Shown here: positions 48,621-61,624 of the stretch, in pieces | Numbering within the stretch: position 1 is the stretch's first letter | How the letters are laid out: the number at the start of each line of letters is the position of its first letter | From: Heracleum sosnowskyi | Lineage: Eukaryota > Streptophyta > Magnoliopsida > Apiales > Apiaceae | Assembly: GCA_030848705.1 (NCBI GenBank) | Contig: CM061243.1 | Span: forward strand, 120,304,674-120,368,673 | Direction: 5' to 3' | Length of the DNA: 64,000 nt | The notes under the pieces: model-generated | Databases searched by the model: none | The model's input: the letters and a program-made list of their open reading frames with translations, nothing else | What the model was told of the DNA's origin: nothing | Position numbers and translations under genes: made by a program

Positions 48621-49635
48621 CAAAGCGGTCGTGGACAAGGCGATTATTGCTCGACAACAAGTTGCTTTGTTCAAAAATCCGGTATTACTTAGATGCATAG
48701 TTTAGATTTTTTTACCAATGTACATATTTTGTGCCTAGTATCATAAGCCTGTTGCAAATCATTAAGCTTGAGGCACATACATGTCACAATTGTCTTATTT
48801 CTTTTATTTGGAGATTTTTTTGCTAATTATATTTGGACAATTTTTTTGCAGGTAGGAGGCTGATGAGTTATGTCGAACCCTGGAAGACAGCGAGGAAATA
48901 CCACGGACTGCATCAGAAATGGCTGATGTGCTGTATCATGCTATGGTATCATGCAGAGATTCTCAAGATCAGGCATTGAGGAAAAAAGAAGCCGCAAGCT
49001 GGAAGGTAGCTAAAGTAAACATCTTTTGTTAGCAAATTCACAAAAGACTGGAAGGTAGCTAAAGTAAACATCTTTTGTTGGCAAATTCACAAAATACTGG
49101 AAGGTAGCTAAAGTAAACATCTTTTGTTGGCAAATTCACAAAAGAAAATTGTATACGGAACTGTGTAGAAATAAGAGATCACCTCAAACTACTCAAAATG
49201 AGTTGAATTAGCAGTCCAGTTTTCGTTGACAATGTATTTTTGTAGATATGAGTTTGTAAACATAATGCAGAATATCAAGATTTATTTATCTTCGAGATTG
49301 GCAAATTTTTTTTAAATTGAGATTCATAAATTCCATCAGTAATTTTTATTTGAGTTTATCAAGTAGTAATGTGGCATTTGTTATTGTAATATATAATAAT
49401 GGAGTAAACAACTCAAAGCTTTCTCAACAATGGGAGAACAAGTACGTCCATTAATTCTTTCTTAGCCTCGACGATATTTCATGTGCCAACATTCGTTCTA
49501 CTTTGATTTCTCAGTGACCCCTTCCTAATCTCAATAGTGCATTTCGAACATTTCTCAATGAAGGGCAAATCTGGGTGTCTTCTACTGCTCAAGGCGAGTT
49601 TAGTCCTTGGGCTCAGCAGAGCCTTTTAAGCTTGT
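48621..49635 (+). pseudogene. HISN2 pseudogene fragment 2 (exons 4-5 and 3' flank)
   Basis: Near-identical to 42496-43505, sharing the TAG at E215, the exon-5 deletion and the threefold 49-bp repeat. It therefore arose by duplication of that pseudocopy, not by a second event from HISN2. A small duplication (ATATAACTTATACA) just upstream distinguishes it. Confidence 0.93.
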
Positions 49636-50040
49636 ATGTAAAAACGTGGGATGCAGGCTAAGTTAGGACCATAAAATTTCCCTATAGATGATCCCACAAA
49701 TGTATGTTCTTTTTTTATGATATGATAGCGGTTTCTGTTCATCTGTTTTTCATTTCCTGTACAGTCAACAGGTGTTGTTATTTATCTTCATTCTTTAAAA
49801 ATAGCAAAACATTACTGTCCCTAGAGGCCATAATTGTCCAACGAAGGTTTCCAAGAAATATAAGCAGAGAAGGATGGTGAGATATGAGCATATGAGAGTG
49901 GAGGGATGACAGTGAAAAAAAAATGATCAGACTGGAGAAAAATATCTAGGGAATGGAATGAGCAAAAAACCGATTTAAGGAACAAAAATTTAGTTCTGGT
50001 TAATCTCGACAACACGATTGAAAAACTAAAATTAAGTTAT

Positions 50041-50143
50041 GGAGAAGCAAGGATTTGAACCACAAACCTTGTTTCAAATAGAAACTAATCAAGATAAGAT
50101 CAATTATAATATGATGATGCTCTACCAATTGATCTACTTCCCC
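50041..50143 (-). repeat. tRNA-like cassette 10
   Basis: 103 nt, cassette-1 type, with D-arm AGATCAATTGGTAGAGC. Confidence 0.75.
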
Positions 50144-50279
50144 AATGATATGTTATGTAAATTTTCTTTTTATCATTGGATGTAAATGACAGTACATTTC
50201 AAAATAATCAATTTAAAAAGACACAAATTAAACTCATGTGAAAACTAATCAGTTTATAAAACTATGCTAATTGCTATAC

Positions 50280-50925
50280 TCTATTTTTTGAAGATTAAAG
50301 TACTTGCATGACTTAAATTGAATCATAAACCATAGCCTCCGAAACAAACTCAGGAGCAATACTAACCCATTCCTCTACATCTGACACAGAATGCGTACCT
50401 CGTGCTAACTAGTGAGCTACTCCATTGGCAGATCTATAAATGAACTCTATTAGCACATTCTCAAAGTGCTTGCAACTCCATTACACGAATCAGAAAGCTG
50501 TTTTGCATCCGTTTCGAAGATGCATTTCTTGAATTCAAGCTCTTTTACCCAGGACAGTGCTTCCTTTTAACTTAACACCTCTATTTCCCTTGGTTGCAAT
50601 AAGACTCCAATTCTCCTGCTCCTAGCTCAAACAAATCCGCCACGTTCATCCAGCATTGCAGCCCCCACACCAATACAATTCAGCTCTTCGAACCTTGCTG
50701 CATCAGTGTTGACTTTTACTCATCCTTGTGTTGGCGGACTCCATTGTCTAGAACTCGTACTTAGAACTGGCTTTATATTTGGTCACCTCCTGTTGAGCCT
50801 TCCTCCAGTCATTTAACATATTCATGGCCGCTGCTTTCACTCCAAATACCAAAACCCATATGTTTCTCCGATTCCAAATATTCAGCAGAATACAGCTATT
50901 AAGACGATCTGCTCCTTTGTTTTAA
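50280..50925 (-). pseudogene. LINE RNase H-like remnant, copy 3
   Basis: As 32690-33380, with about 70 bp deleted near 50476. Confidence 0.7.
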
Positions 50926-51097
50926 AGCTAATTGCTACTTTTTTTGAATAATTAGGCTTATATGCCTTACAAATAAATAAGTATTTGTTCTAACAAATCT
51001 CGGAGGTGAGCGAGAATCGAACCCAGGACCTGGGACGATAAGAGATAAGCCCTTTTACCACTTGAGCTTTCTCATTGCGCTTAGCTAATTGCTACTT
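50926..51097 (-). mobile_element. SINE copy 3 with target duplications
   Basis: Best-preserved copy: A-box-like AGCTCAAGTGGTAAAAGGGC, B-box GGGTTCGATTC and terminal A-run. Duplications AGCTAATTGCTACTT at 50926-50940 and 51083-51097. Confidence 0.88.
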
Positions 51098-51397
51098 ATG
51101 CACAAATGTTTTAAAATAAGCGTACTGTACAATGTTACCAGATCCCAGTGTGCAGGGAACATGAACCACAACATTGAGTAATTATGAAGCAAATAAGGAT
51201 ATCTAAGAACTAAGAATCTAAGATGTTCTATTTCCGAAAAAAGATATCAGATGTTCATGGCAGCAAGTCTCGTATAACATAATGAATATTTATAAAATTT
51301 TGACAACACAATTCGTATCTAAAAAACAACTCAATTGTATGTTTTACTCTACAGATTGAGCTACTTGGGAAATAGATGTTCGATTGTAAAAAGATAT

Positions 51398-51499
51398 GGA
51401 GAAGCGAGGGTTCGAACCTCGAACCAATTTCAGCATGAATTTGATATATTCAGGATCTGAGGATCCATTTTTTTGCTCTACCAATTGAGCTACTTCCCC
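51398..51499 (-). repeat. tRNA-like cassette 11
   Basis: 102 nt, identical in form to cassettes 2 and 8. Confidence 0.8.
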
Positions 51500-52066
51500 G
51501 ATGATATTTTTCACATAATTGTTTCTTACCAATCCACTTAACAAATAACAGTTTAAAAATACATCTCAAAATACTAATTTCAGTCAACCGTAGACGAATA
51601 AAAATGTGCACCTATCTAATTGCAACCTATTCTCTAAAAATCTTGTAATGGACGGAAAGATGGTGATGCTGAAGACGTCTATGTTACCAGACCCCAGTGA
51701 GTGCACATGGACTTCAACTTTGAATTTATGAAGCAAATAATGATATCTAAGATGCCTCAGAAATGTGTTACTACTTCACATCTGCTTTTGATTTCATGTA
51801 CAGTTCACAGCTGCGTATTCCTTGCTTTGTGTGTTTAATTATCTTCATTCACAGAGGCCATAGTTGTTTACCAAATGTGTCCGAGCAAGATTAGCAGAGA
51901 AGAACGATGAGGAATGAGCATATTAGGGTGGAGGGGATGACATGGATTAAAAAAAAATTGGAGGAAATTAAAAGGAATAGAATGAGCTCGCAAAACCAAT
52001 TTAAGGATTGAGTAATTAGTTCTGTTGAATCCCTGCAAACATGATTTTAAAATAAAATAGATATAT

Positions 52067-52181
52067 GGAGAAGCGAGGACTTGAACCTCGAACCTTGTTT
52101 CAAGCAAGAAACAATCACTAAGAATAAGATTTTTTGATCAGATTGGATGTGATAATGCTCTACCAATTGAGCTACTTCCCC
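52067..52181 (-). repeat. tRNA-like cassette 12
   Basis: 115 nt, near-identical to cassette 3. Confidence 0.8.
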
Positions 52182-52477
52182 GATGACATTGTACATATAT
52201 TTATTCATTTTATCCTTGAATTTAGTACTAAATAACAATACACCTCAAAATAATTTCATTCAAAACAGAAAACTGAAATATAATTAGAATCATGTACAAC
52301 TAATTAGTTCTAGAAATATGCTACATAGGAACCAATGTTTTAAAATAGACGTTCTATGTTACCAGACCCCAGTGTGATAGGAAAATGGACACAACTTTGA
52401 GTAATTATGAAGCAAATAAGGATATCTAAGTTGTTCTTTTTCAGGAAAAAAATACCAGAGAGGAAAAAAACTAGATT

Positions 52478-52544
52478 GAGAAGCATTAAATGGAACCTCG
52501 AACCTTGTTTCAATGGGAAACATTTATGATTGAGCTACTTCCCC
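52478..52544 (-). repeat. Degenerate tRNA-like cassette
   Basis: Counterpart of 34945-35011. Confidence 0.6.
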
Positions 52545-52852
52545 TATTAATCCTCGTCCTTTGTTATTTTCTAATATTTATCAACTAAATAATAATTTAT
52601 CTCAATATAATTTGAACCAAAGATACACAAATAATTTTTTAGTTGAGATTATGTGAAGTAATCAGTTTTAAAACTGTATCGCGAACCCAAATGATTGCTA
52701 CTTAATTTTCTACAAATCTCATAATTTAGTGGAAATCTCATTTCCACTAATTCTATATTCTTTTTTTATTTTGAACCTTTGAGTAAAGGAAATATTGGTC
52801 CATATTATTTATATAAATCTGTATTTTTTATTTACGTTATTATATATATATA

Positions 52853-53180
52853 TAGGGGGCTATTCTACTACAAACCACTCTTAGACTACAAACCTACGAA
52901 CTAAATAATTTTTTTTCAAATCGCGTCGAAACATAGCACATATGGTATGCAAATCGATCGTTGGGAGATGGAGAAAAATACGGTGAAGTCGGATTTCAAA
53001 AAAAAAACTCTCCGATTGACGGGAAAAGTCAAATTAAAAACGAAGAGGAATAGGTGTGATTGAGTGTGGGAGGGTGTATTTTAGTTGTGTGCCATTAGAT
53101 TAGATTAATCTAAGGACTTAGATTGGTTCTTAGTTTGTATTTTAAAAAAAGGTTTGTATTTGATCACTAGCCTATATATA
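52853..53180. mobile_element. MITE-like element, copy 2
   Basis: Same as 36540-36889 with a short internal deletion near 53090. Just upstream (about 52735) roughly 1.2 kb present in the 60.5-61.5 kb copy is missing. Confidence 0.6.
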
Positions 53181-53774
53181 TATAGGTAAATGATCAATCA
53201 TTGTTTTAAATTTTTATTATAGTTGTATATTTTTTATTATACTTTAAAATTAAGAAAATTAGCATCAAAATTATGTAATGTTAATGCTTATACACTATGT
53301 TCGTCACATTCATTTCTTAACAAATTTATTTTCAAAATGAACACTTCATTTGTTGATATTTTCTAATATTGCATGTCATTCTTTATTAACTTCGGCATAT
53401 CTCTAATTTACTCATTTTTTCACCTTTTCCACCATTTTAATCCCCCGGTTGATGTCCGAGTCAAAAATCGGGGTGATGATTTAAAATGTAGAATATTACG
53501 GAGTATGTAATTACAAAAAAGGTTTTCTTTAATTATAAATGATAAATGTAAAAAATAAATTTTTACACTCTCTTTGTCATGATAAATGATGAGTATGGAA
53601 AATAAAATTTATATGATATAATTTCACATGTAAATTATTCCGGATAAAAAAAATATTTTCATTTTCATTTTTCTCTTTGGATATATATAAATGTATTATA
53701 TTATTTAAATAAAAATATATAAATTCTATCTATAAAAGCATAATATGAACTATATATCATACATAAACTTGTCT

Positions 53775-55614
53775 TTATAGAAGATGTGTTCCTCCGTACT
53801 CTGAATAAGCAAGCTAGAACCTTCACAGGCACTGAACAAGCTCCTATGAAGTACTAATTGGAGCCTGTTATCGCAGACAATTATGCTAATATATTCCGAA
53901 TTTCATTAAAAGTTGTCCCGGTGACAATTATGTTGCTTACAGAAAGGTAACATCAAATACATAATTATAGCATCAGTTGCTAATCATTTAGTCTGTAAGA
54001 ATGTTATTCATTTCATTAATTCTGTTGTGGTATTTTGAACAGGGGCTTGGTGTTGTATGCAACAAAGAAGGCGGCTTTGATAAGGACGATTTTGTTGTGG
54101 GGTTTATGGGAGAGGTAATGATGTATTCTTGATTATGCGGATTTAGAGTTCTAAGCCAATCCTGTGTGTCAGATTTCAGTTTGTACAGGAGTTAAAGTTT
54201 GATCTTTCTGTTGATCACATGTTTACCCTGCCTGGAAATGGTTCGAGAAGCAAGATGGGATTCGTTCTTTACATAAACACAGTAAAGATCCAGTACCAGA
54301 GTTCTACCATATTTACCTTGAGAGGCCAAAGGTATCCTGAGGTCACTTATATTTAAATTTAATTGTCTTTATTCCCATTTAATAATTTACCTGATTGTGC
54401 ATTTTTGCGGCAGGGTGATGCTGATGGTTATGATTTAGTGGTTATTGATGCAATGCACAAGGCTAATTATGCAAGCTGTATTTGTCATTCTTGTAGACCT
54501 AATTGTGTAAAAAAGTTAGTTTTCTCTTCCTGGATCGTAATAATATTTATACTCGTCTAAACATTAATTTTTTTCCATCCTACTAAAGTATGTGACGATC
54601 AATGTGTGTTTATCACTTCAGCTCAAACTATTATTAATACTTGTCTAGCGTAAATCTAAAGAGGGAAATGTATTTACTTACCAGCATTGACTTTTAGTTT
54701 GTTGCCTATACGTTATCCATGATTGAAAGTAGACCTGGCAATGGACCGTGTACGTGTACTTTCGTGTCGTGTACTTTCGTGTTTTCGTGTACTTAATGTA
54801 AAACCCATATCCGACCCGTTTTGGATTCGTGTACTAAATTTGAAACACATATCCAATTCAAAACGTGTCGTGTACTTTACGTGTCGTATTCGTGTACATT
54901 AAACAAAAATATAAATTTAATTTAATTAAAATTTATATATTATAAAACTATTTTAATTATGTAAATTTTTATGAAATGTGTATTAAATATTTATCACATA
55001 CAATTTTACAAAAATTTGTAAATATAATTTATATATATAAATGTATACTTCTTATATATAAATGTATAACTTACTAACAATTAATCGTGAAACTTTTATT
55101 TATTGTTCATATGTAATTGCTTATATATTCTCTAAATATACAATACTATAAATAATATATATATTTTAAAATTATTTATTTACTTCATTAATTCGTGTAC
55201 TTTCGTTCCGTGTCGTGTACCTATTGTGAAAACCTAAACCCGACACTAATTATATTCGTGTTTTTTCGTATTCGTGTACCAATTTTTTGCACCCAAACAC
55301 TAATTATCCGTGTCGTGTTCGTACCGTGTTCACGTGTCGTGTATCAAATTGCCAGCTCTAATTGAAAGTAATAGTTCTCTTGATCCCTAAAATAACATGG
55401 CAAATATTTTCCAAAAGATCGCTGTGTATTTTTTATGCTGATTTTTTACCTCATCATAATTTGTTTCCCCAATTTTTATTTGTAACCTCACATGAATGAA
55501 ACACCTTCGCTGTCTTGAAATTGTATTTACCTTCTTGTTGATGGTTGTAGAGTTACTGCTGTTGAGGGTCGATACCAAATTGGTATATCTACTGTACGCC
55601 CTATAAATGAGTTT
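53775..55614 (+). pseudogene. ATXR3/SDG2-type SET pseudogene fragment, copy 2
   Basis: Same broken exon pieces as copy 1 (GLGVVCNKEGGFDKDDFVV, GDADGYDLVVIDAMHK, HSCRPNC, VTAVEGRYQIGI), with a 631-bp hAT element inserted between the last two. Confidence 0.88.
54730..55360. mobile_element. hAT-type non-autonomous transposon, copy A
   Basis: Ends TAGACCTGGCAATGG and TTGCCAGCTCTA form inverted termini. 8-bp duplications ATTGAAAG flank it at 54722-54729 and 55361-55368, the hAT signature. Subterminal regions are packed with CGTGTAC/CGTGTCGTG motifs, as expected for transposase-binding repeats. No coding sequence. The same site in SET copy 1 (38601-38608) is empty with one ATTGAAAG. Confidence 0.92.
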
Positions 55615-57530
55615 CAAGCAAAATTATAAAGTTAAGCGATGAAAAATCTAAAACATGAACATGTATTGATTAAAAGTTTTATGTCTTACGTAGGTTCCAA
55701 ACACTTGATCCTAAAATTGTAGACTTTGGCATGACAAATTATTTCTTGCATCGGTTCAAAAATTCTATTTCTTACGGATAATATTAGTTTCATATTGAGT
55801 GACATATCTAGCAATAGGAGAGAAAATTCTAATGAGTGCTCTACCGAGTTGGAGAATGGCCTAAAGTGGATAAGTAATTATTTTTCTTCAAACAAAAATA
55901 GCCTCGAGGACCACCCGAAAGGTACCTTTACACTACTGTGGGACGACCACAGAACAAACCATCATCAATTAAAGTAAGCATTGCGTTTGTTTTTACTAAT
56001 GATTTTAGAAGTTCAGTGAGGATACTGCCATCAAGCTTTGTTTATGTTTCTGCCTTGATAGGGTGACATAGTACATATATAGTAACATATAATGGAACTA
56101 CAAGGATATAAAGTTTATACAATTGGATATACCTGGCATAAAGCTTCTCAAACGAGTGATTACAGTGGCCAAAGTCTGGTTGGTGACCTGATGCCGTTGA
56201 GAAGCTAGGAAAAGAGTGAAGATTTAGTTGCTGACAAGATATATTGGTAGTCATGAGAGGAACAGCTGCAGTGTTGAATTGAACATATAGGATATATATG
56301 ACTCCGAGTATAAGAGGATATACGCATTTCAGAAGCTTCTAAAGTTAGCTTTCTATAACTCTTTACCTTAATTTTCTGTGTCCTCTATTTGAATAGTATT
56401 TGCTTGCTATTAGGACTGGCTCTTGGTAAAAAACAAATCGGAAATGCAATACCAACATGTAGTTAGCTTATCTGGTTTTTCCTAAGCAACATGAGAGTAC
56501 CTCTTTTTAACAGATAAGAAAGAGTTCTTATTTTTTCAAACTAGCTAGATTTCTTATCTACTTGCATGTCAAATATGTATTCTTATTCTGTCATCTCATT
56601 TTTCCCACCTAAGAGTTTAATTCCAGGTATACAAATTGCAGTTATTAGTCTCATTTGCGGTCAATTTCCTATAAAAACCTAATTATTTTTTATGTTTTGC
56701 TGTTTCAAGTGATATATTTGCTACTTTGATCATAGTGTTGCCTTTTTCATTTTTCTCTATTAATTCGAGATTCGCTTTTGATGTCTTATATAGGTTTAAA
56801 AACATAAGTTGCTTCCATATGCTGAAAGCATTATCTGAAGTGGCAATTCCATATTGAGGAAATCACAGAAAAAATCTGAGCGCCTCATTGGAGTCCCCTT
56901 TGGATGGTGTCGTAGAGCCTCTATTCAAGACTTCATCCTCATGCAAGGGCATGATCAGGGTTGCTCTTATGTAAGCTAATTATTCTTCTCCATAAAGATA
57001 AAGAGAGTCAAAGAAGACATTTACTTAAATGAATATATATCCAATCCATAAACTCGGAAACGGCCAGTCCTATAAGGGCTTCCAAGGGGATGCAAAGCTG
57101 TACACTTTCATTTTGATGATGTCTTCATGTTCACTTACGTTGCATCGTTGCCTACAATTCTACACCTAGGATGTTGTATGCACATCAATCAAAATTGACA
57201 AGACCCACTTAGTGGTTCTTATTTCCCTCCGGACAGGTGCACGAAATCCTATAAAGCTCCTGCCAAGATTGCAAGTTACTTAGATACATCGTACATTGCT
57301 TATTTACCATACTTCTCCAGACGCTTAACAGCAGAGTTATACTTCCCGTATTACAATACTGCCCTGACATCTACATTGCATAAAGCTTACACATGAGAGC
57401 ATGCTTCTCATGTTGTAATAAAAAATATTAGCAACTGGGTTTGTGCGGTGAATTTTTTAGCATCTGAATTTTGTCTGCTTGACTTGGTCTTGTGGATTAC
57501 ACTATTACCTGCTTATGTGTTTCTTTCTGT
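55615..57530. other. Unassigned segment downstream of SET pseudogene, copy 2
   Basis: Near-identical to 38855-40797, then joined at about 57532 (CTGTGCCATAATTGTCC) to the HISN2 exon-4-like/cassette sequence. This junction is absent at 40790, so it marks a rearrangement breakpoint. Confidence 0.6.
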
Positions 57531-57744
57531 GCCATAATTGTCCAACGAAGGTTTCCAAGAAATATAAGCAGAGAAGGATGGTGAGATATGAGCATATGAG
57601 AGTGGAGGGATGACAGTGAAAAAAAAATGATCAGACTGGAGAAAAATATCTAGGGAATGGAATGAGCAAAAAACCGATTTAAGGAACAAAAATTTAGTTC
57701 TGGTTAATCTCGACAACACGATTGAAAAATTAAAATTAAATTAC

Positions 57745-57847
57745 GGAGAAGCAAGGATTTGAACCACAAACCTTGTTTCAACTAGAAAATAATCAAGATA
57801 AGATCAATTATGATATGATAATGCTCTACAAATTGAGCTACTTCCCC
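57745..57847 (-). repeat. tRNA-like cassette 13
   Basis: 103 nt, near-identical to cassette 7. Confidence 0.75.
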
Positions 57848-57954
57848 ACTGATATGTTATGTAAATTTTCTTTTTATCATCGGATGTAAATGACAGTACA
57901 TCTCAAAATAATTAATTTAAAAAGACACAAATTAAACTCATGTGAAAACTATGT

Positions 57955-58661
57955 TAATTGCTATACTCTATTTTTTGAAGATTAAAGTACTTGCATGACT
58001 TAAATTGAATCATAAACCATAGCCTCCGAAACAAACTCAGGAGCAATACTAACCCATTCCTCTACATCTGACACAGAATGCGTACCTCGTGCTAACTAGT
58101 GAGCTACTCCATTGGCAGATCTATAAATGAACTCTATTAGCACATTCTCAAAGTGCTTGCAACATTAAACACAGACCAGAACAATAGTGTGGAAATATGA
58201 TCTTCCTTGTACTCCATTACACGAATCAGAAAGCTGTTTTGCATCCGTTTCGAAGATGCATTTCTTGAATTCAAGCTCTTTTACCCAGGACAGTGCTTCC
58301 TTTTAACTTAACACCTGTATTTCCCTTGGTTGCAATAAGACTCCAATTCTCCTGCTCCTAGCTCAAACAAATCCGCCACGTTCATCCAGCATTGCAGACC
58401 CCACACCAATACAATTCAGCTCTTCGAACCTTGCTGCATCAGTGTTGACTTTTACTCATCCTTGTGTTGGAGGACTCCATTGTCTAGAACTCGTACTTAG
58501 AACTGGCTTTATATTTGGTCACCTCCTGTTGAGCCTTCCTCCAGTCATTTAACATATTCATGGCCGCTGCTTTCACTCCAAATACCAAAACCCATACGTT
58601 TCTCCGATTCCAAATATTCAGCAGAATAAAGCTATTAAGACGATCTGCTCCTTTGTTTTAA
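57955..58661 (-). pseudogene. LINE RNase H-like remnant, copy 4
   Basis: As 32690-33380, full length within the family of copies; stops present. Confidence 0.72.
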
Positions 58662-58829
58662 AGCTAATTGCTACTTTTTTTTGAATAATTAGGCTTATAT
58701 GCCTTACAAATAAGTATCTGTACTAACAAATCTCGGAGGTGAGCGAGAATCGAATCCAGGACCTGGGATGACAAGAGATAAGCCTTTTACCACTTTAGCT
58801 TTCTCATTGCGCTTAGCTAATTGCTACTT
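58662..58829 (-). mobile_element. SINE copy 4 with target duplications
   Basis: Duplications AGCTAATTGCTACTT at 58662-58676 and 58815-58829. Body like copy 1, sharing its GGATTCGATTC variant. Confidence 0.85.
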
Positions 58830-59145
58830 ATGCACTAATGTTTTAAAATAAGCGTACTGTACAATGTTACCAGATCCCAGTGTGCAGGGAACATGAACCA
58901 CAACATTGAGTAATTATGAAGCAAATAAGGATATCTAAGAACTAAGAATCTAAGATGTTCTATTTCCGTAAAAAGATATCAGATGTTCATGGCAGCAAGT
59001 CTCGTATAACATAATGAATATTTATAAAATTTTGACAATATTTCAAAAAGCCAACACAATTCATATCTAAAAAACAACTCAATTGTATGTTTTACTCTAC
59101 AGATTGAGCTACTTGGGAAATAGATGTTCGATTGTAAAAAGATAT

Positions 59146-59247
59146 GGAGAAGCGAGGGTTCGAACCTCGAACCAATTTCAGCATGAATTTGATATATTCA
59201 GGATCTGAGGATCCATTTTTTTGCTCTACCAATTGAGCTACTTCCCC
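59146..59247 (-). repeat. tRNA-like cassette 14
   Basis: 102 nt, matches cassette 2 exactly in its arms. Confidence 0.8.
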
Positions 59248-59814
59248 AATAATATTTTTCTCATAATTTTTTCTTACCAAACAACTTAACAAATAATAGT
59301 TTAAAAATACATCTCAAAATACTAATTTCAGTCAACTGTAGACGAATAAAAATGTGCACCTATCTAATTGCAACCTATTCTCTAAAAATCTTGTAATGGA
59401 CGGAAAGATGGTGATGCTGAAGACGTCTATGTTACCAGACCCCAGTGAGTGCACATGGACTTCAACTTTGAATTTATGAAGCAAATAATGATATCTAAGA
59501 TGCCTCAGAAATGTGTTACTACTTCACATCTGCTTTTGATTTCATGTACAGTTCACAGGTGCGTATTCCTTGCTTTGTGTGTTTAATTATCTTCATTCAC
59601 AGAGGCCATAGTTGTTTACCAAATGTGTCCGAGCAAGATTAGCAGAGAAGAACGATGAGGAATGAGCATATTAGGGTGGAGGGGATGACATGGATTAAAA
59701 AAAAATTGGAGGAAATTAAAAGGAATAGAATGAGCTCGCAAAACCAATTTAAGGATTGAGTAATTAGTTCTGTTGAATCCCTGCAAACATGATTTTAAAA
59801 TAAAATAGATATAT

Positions 59815-59929
59815 GGAGAAGCGAGGACTTGAACCTCGAACCTTGTTTCAAGCAAGAAACAATCACTAAGAATAAGATTTTTTGATCAGATTGGATGTGA
59901 TAATGCTCTACCAATTGAGCTACTTCCCC
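59815..59929 (-). repeat. tRNA-like cassette 15
   Basis: 115 nt, matches cassettes 3 and 12. Confidence 0.8.
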
Positions 59930-60224
59930 GATGACATTGTACATATATTTATTCATTTTATCCTTGAATTTAGTACTAAATAACAATACACCTCAAAATA
60001 ATTTCATTCAAAACAGAAAACTGAAATATAATTAGAATCATGTACAACTAATTAGTTCTAGAAATATGCTACATAGGAACCAATGTTTTAAAATAGACGT
60101 TCTATGTTACCAGACCCCAGTGTGATAGGAAAATGGACACAACTTTGAGTAATTATGAAGCAAATAAGGATATCTAAGTTGTTCTTTTTCAGGAAAAAAA
60201 TACCAGAGAGGAAAAAAACTAGAT

Positions 60225-60292
60225 TGAGAAGCATTAAATGGAACCTCGAACCTTGTTTCAACGGGAAACATTTATGATTGAGCTACTTCCCC
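60225..60292 (-). repeat. Degenerate tRNA-like cassette
   Basis: Counterpart of 34945-35011. Confidence 0.6.
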
Positions 60293-60898
60293 TATTAATC
60301 CTCGTCCTTTGTTATTTTCTAATATTTATCAACTAAATAATAATTTATCTCAATATAATTTGAACCAAAGATACACAAATAATTTTTTAGTTGAGATTAT
60401 GTGAAGTAATCAGTTTTAAAACTGTATCGCGAACCCAAATGATTGCTACTTAATTTTCTACAAATCTCATAATTTGGTGGAAGTCTATCCAAATCATTTT
60501 CATCTGAGCATCACCTCTAGTGTTCATCCTGGCAGGCCGCAGCTCACCCAACTTTTCAATCCTTTCCAAAAAACTTCTCTAAACCTTCTCTCCTAATTTA
60601 ATGCGCGGAAGTTTATGTGAAAATTCTGTTTGTCTTAGCTATTAAGCTGGTATGACACGGAACTAATTTTATGTTTGTTTAGGCTTACACTGCAATGACA
60701 CACCTTCAACATTAACATTAGCAGAGAAGAATCACGAGGGATGAGCATATGAGAGTGGTGGGGATGTCAGTGAATAAGAAAAATGGTCAGACTGGAGAAA
60801 ATTCCACAAGGAGTGGAAAGAGCAAAGCCAAATCAAGGAACACATAATAAGCTCTTTTGAGTCCCTACAACACGATTTAAAGAAAATAAAAGAAATGT

Positions 60899-60956
60899 GG
60901 AGAAGTGAGGATAGTTTGAATATGATAAATGTTCTACCAATTGAGCTACTCACCCC
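60899..60956 (-). repeat. Degenerate tRNA-like cassette
   Basis: Counterpart of 35618-35675. Confidence 0.6.
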
Positions 60957-61017
60957 TGTTTTGAATTTAGTACTAAAGAACAATCCATCTCAAAATATTC
61001 CATTAAAATAAATACAT

Positions 61018-61122
61018 GGAGAAGCGAGAAATCGTGCCTCGAACCTTGTTTTAGCATGAAGCAATCAGAATAAAAGATGATCAATCAATTTTATTATGCT
61101 CTATCGATTGAGCTACTTTCCC
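61018..61122 (-). repeat. tRNA-like cassette 16
   Basis: 105 nt, matches cassette 4. Confidence 0.7.
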
Positions 61123-61624
61123 AATAATACATAGTATATACATTTTTTACCTTACGAACAAGAAGAGCACTAAATACTAAATACCAATGCATCTCAAAAT
61201 ATTTCCATCTAACAATTGTTTAGTAACCTTATATTGTATTCTAACAACAATAGACAAATATGAAATATAATTATATACTACTATGTGTTCCACCTTTCAT
61301 TTCTTGCACGGTTACTGTAAATCTGTAATGGACATCCACCCATTGGCAATTTGGCATACAGAGCTGATCTTCTTCCCTGAAAAAAACTCATATCTTTGCT
61401 ATGACCTCTCACTTTGCATAGTAAATCTCGGAGGTGAGCGAGAATCGAACTCACCGGTGCTATGTTGTTTTTTGAGTTTATTTTAAAAAATTTATTAGAT
61501 AAGTCACATCATTTCCACTAATTCTATATTCTTTTTTTATTTTGAACCTTTGAGTAAAGGAAATATTGGTCCATATTATTTATATAAATCTGTATTTTTT
61601 ATTTACGTTATTATATATATATAT

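Noticed and set aside
33811..59986. Recurring small minus-strand proteins with GEVAQLVEH/GEVAQLVEQ
   Set aside because: They are translations through the D-arm of the tRNA-like cassettes; the same motif appears wherever such DNA is translated and there is no start context or conservation as protein.
32446..61122. Calling the cassettes functional tRNA genes
   Set aside because: No copy shows a standard 5-bp/7-nt anticodon arm, and the interior length is too great and variable; no anticodon can be assigned.
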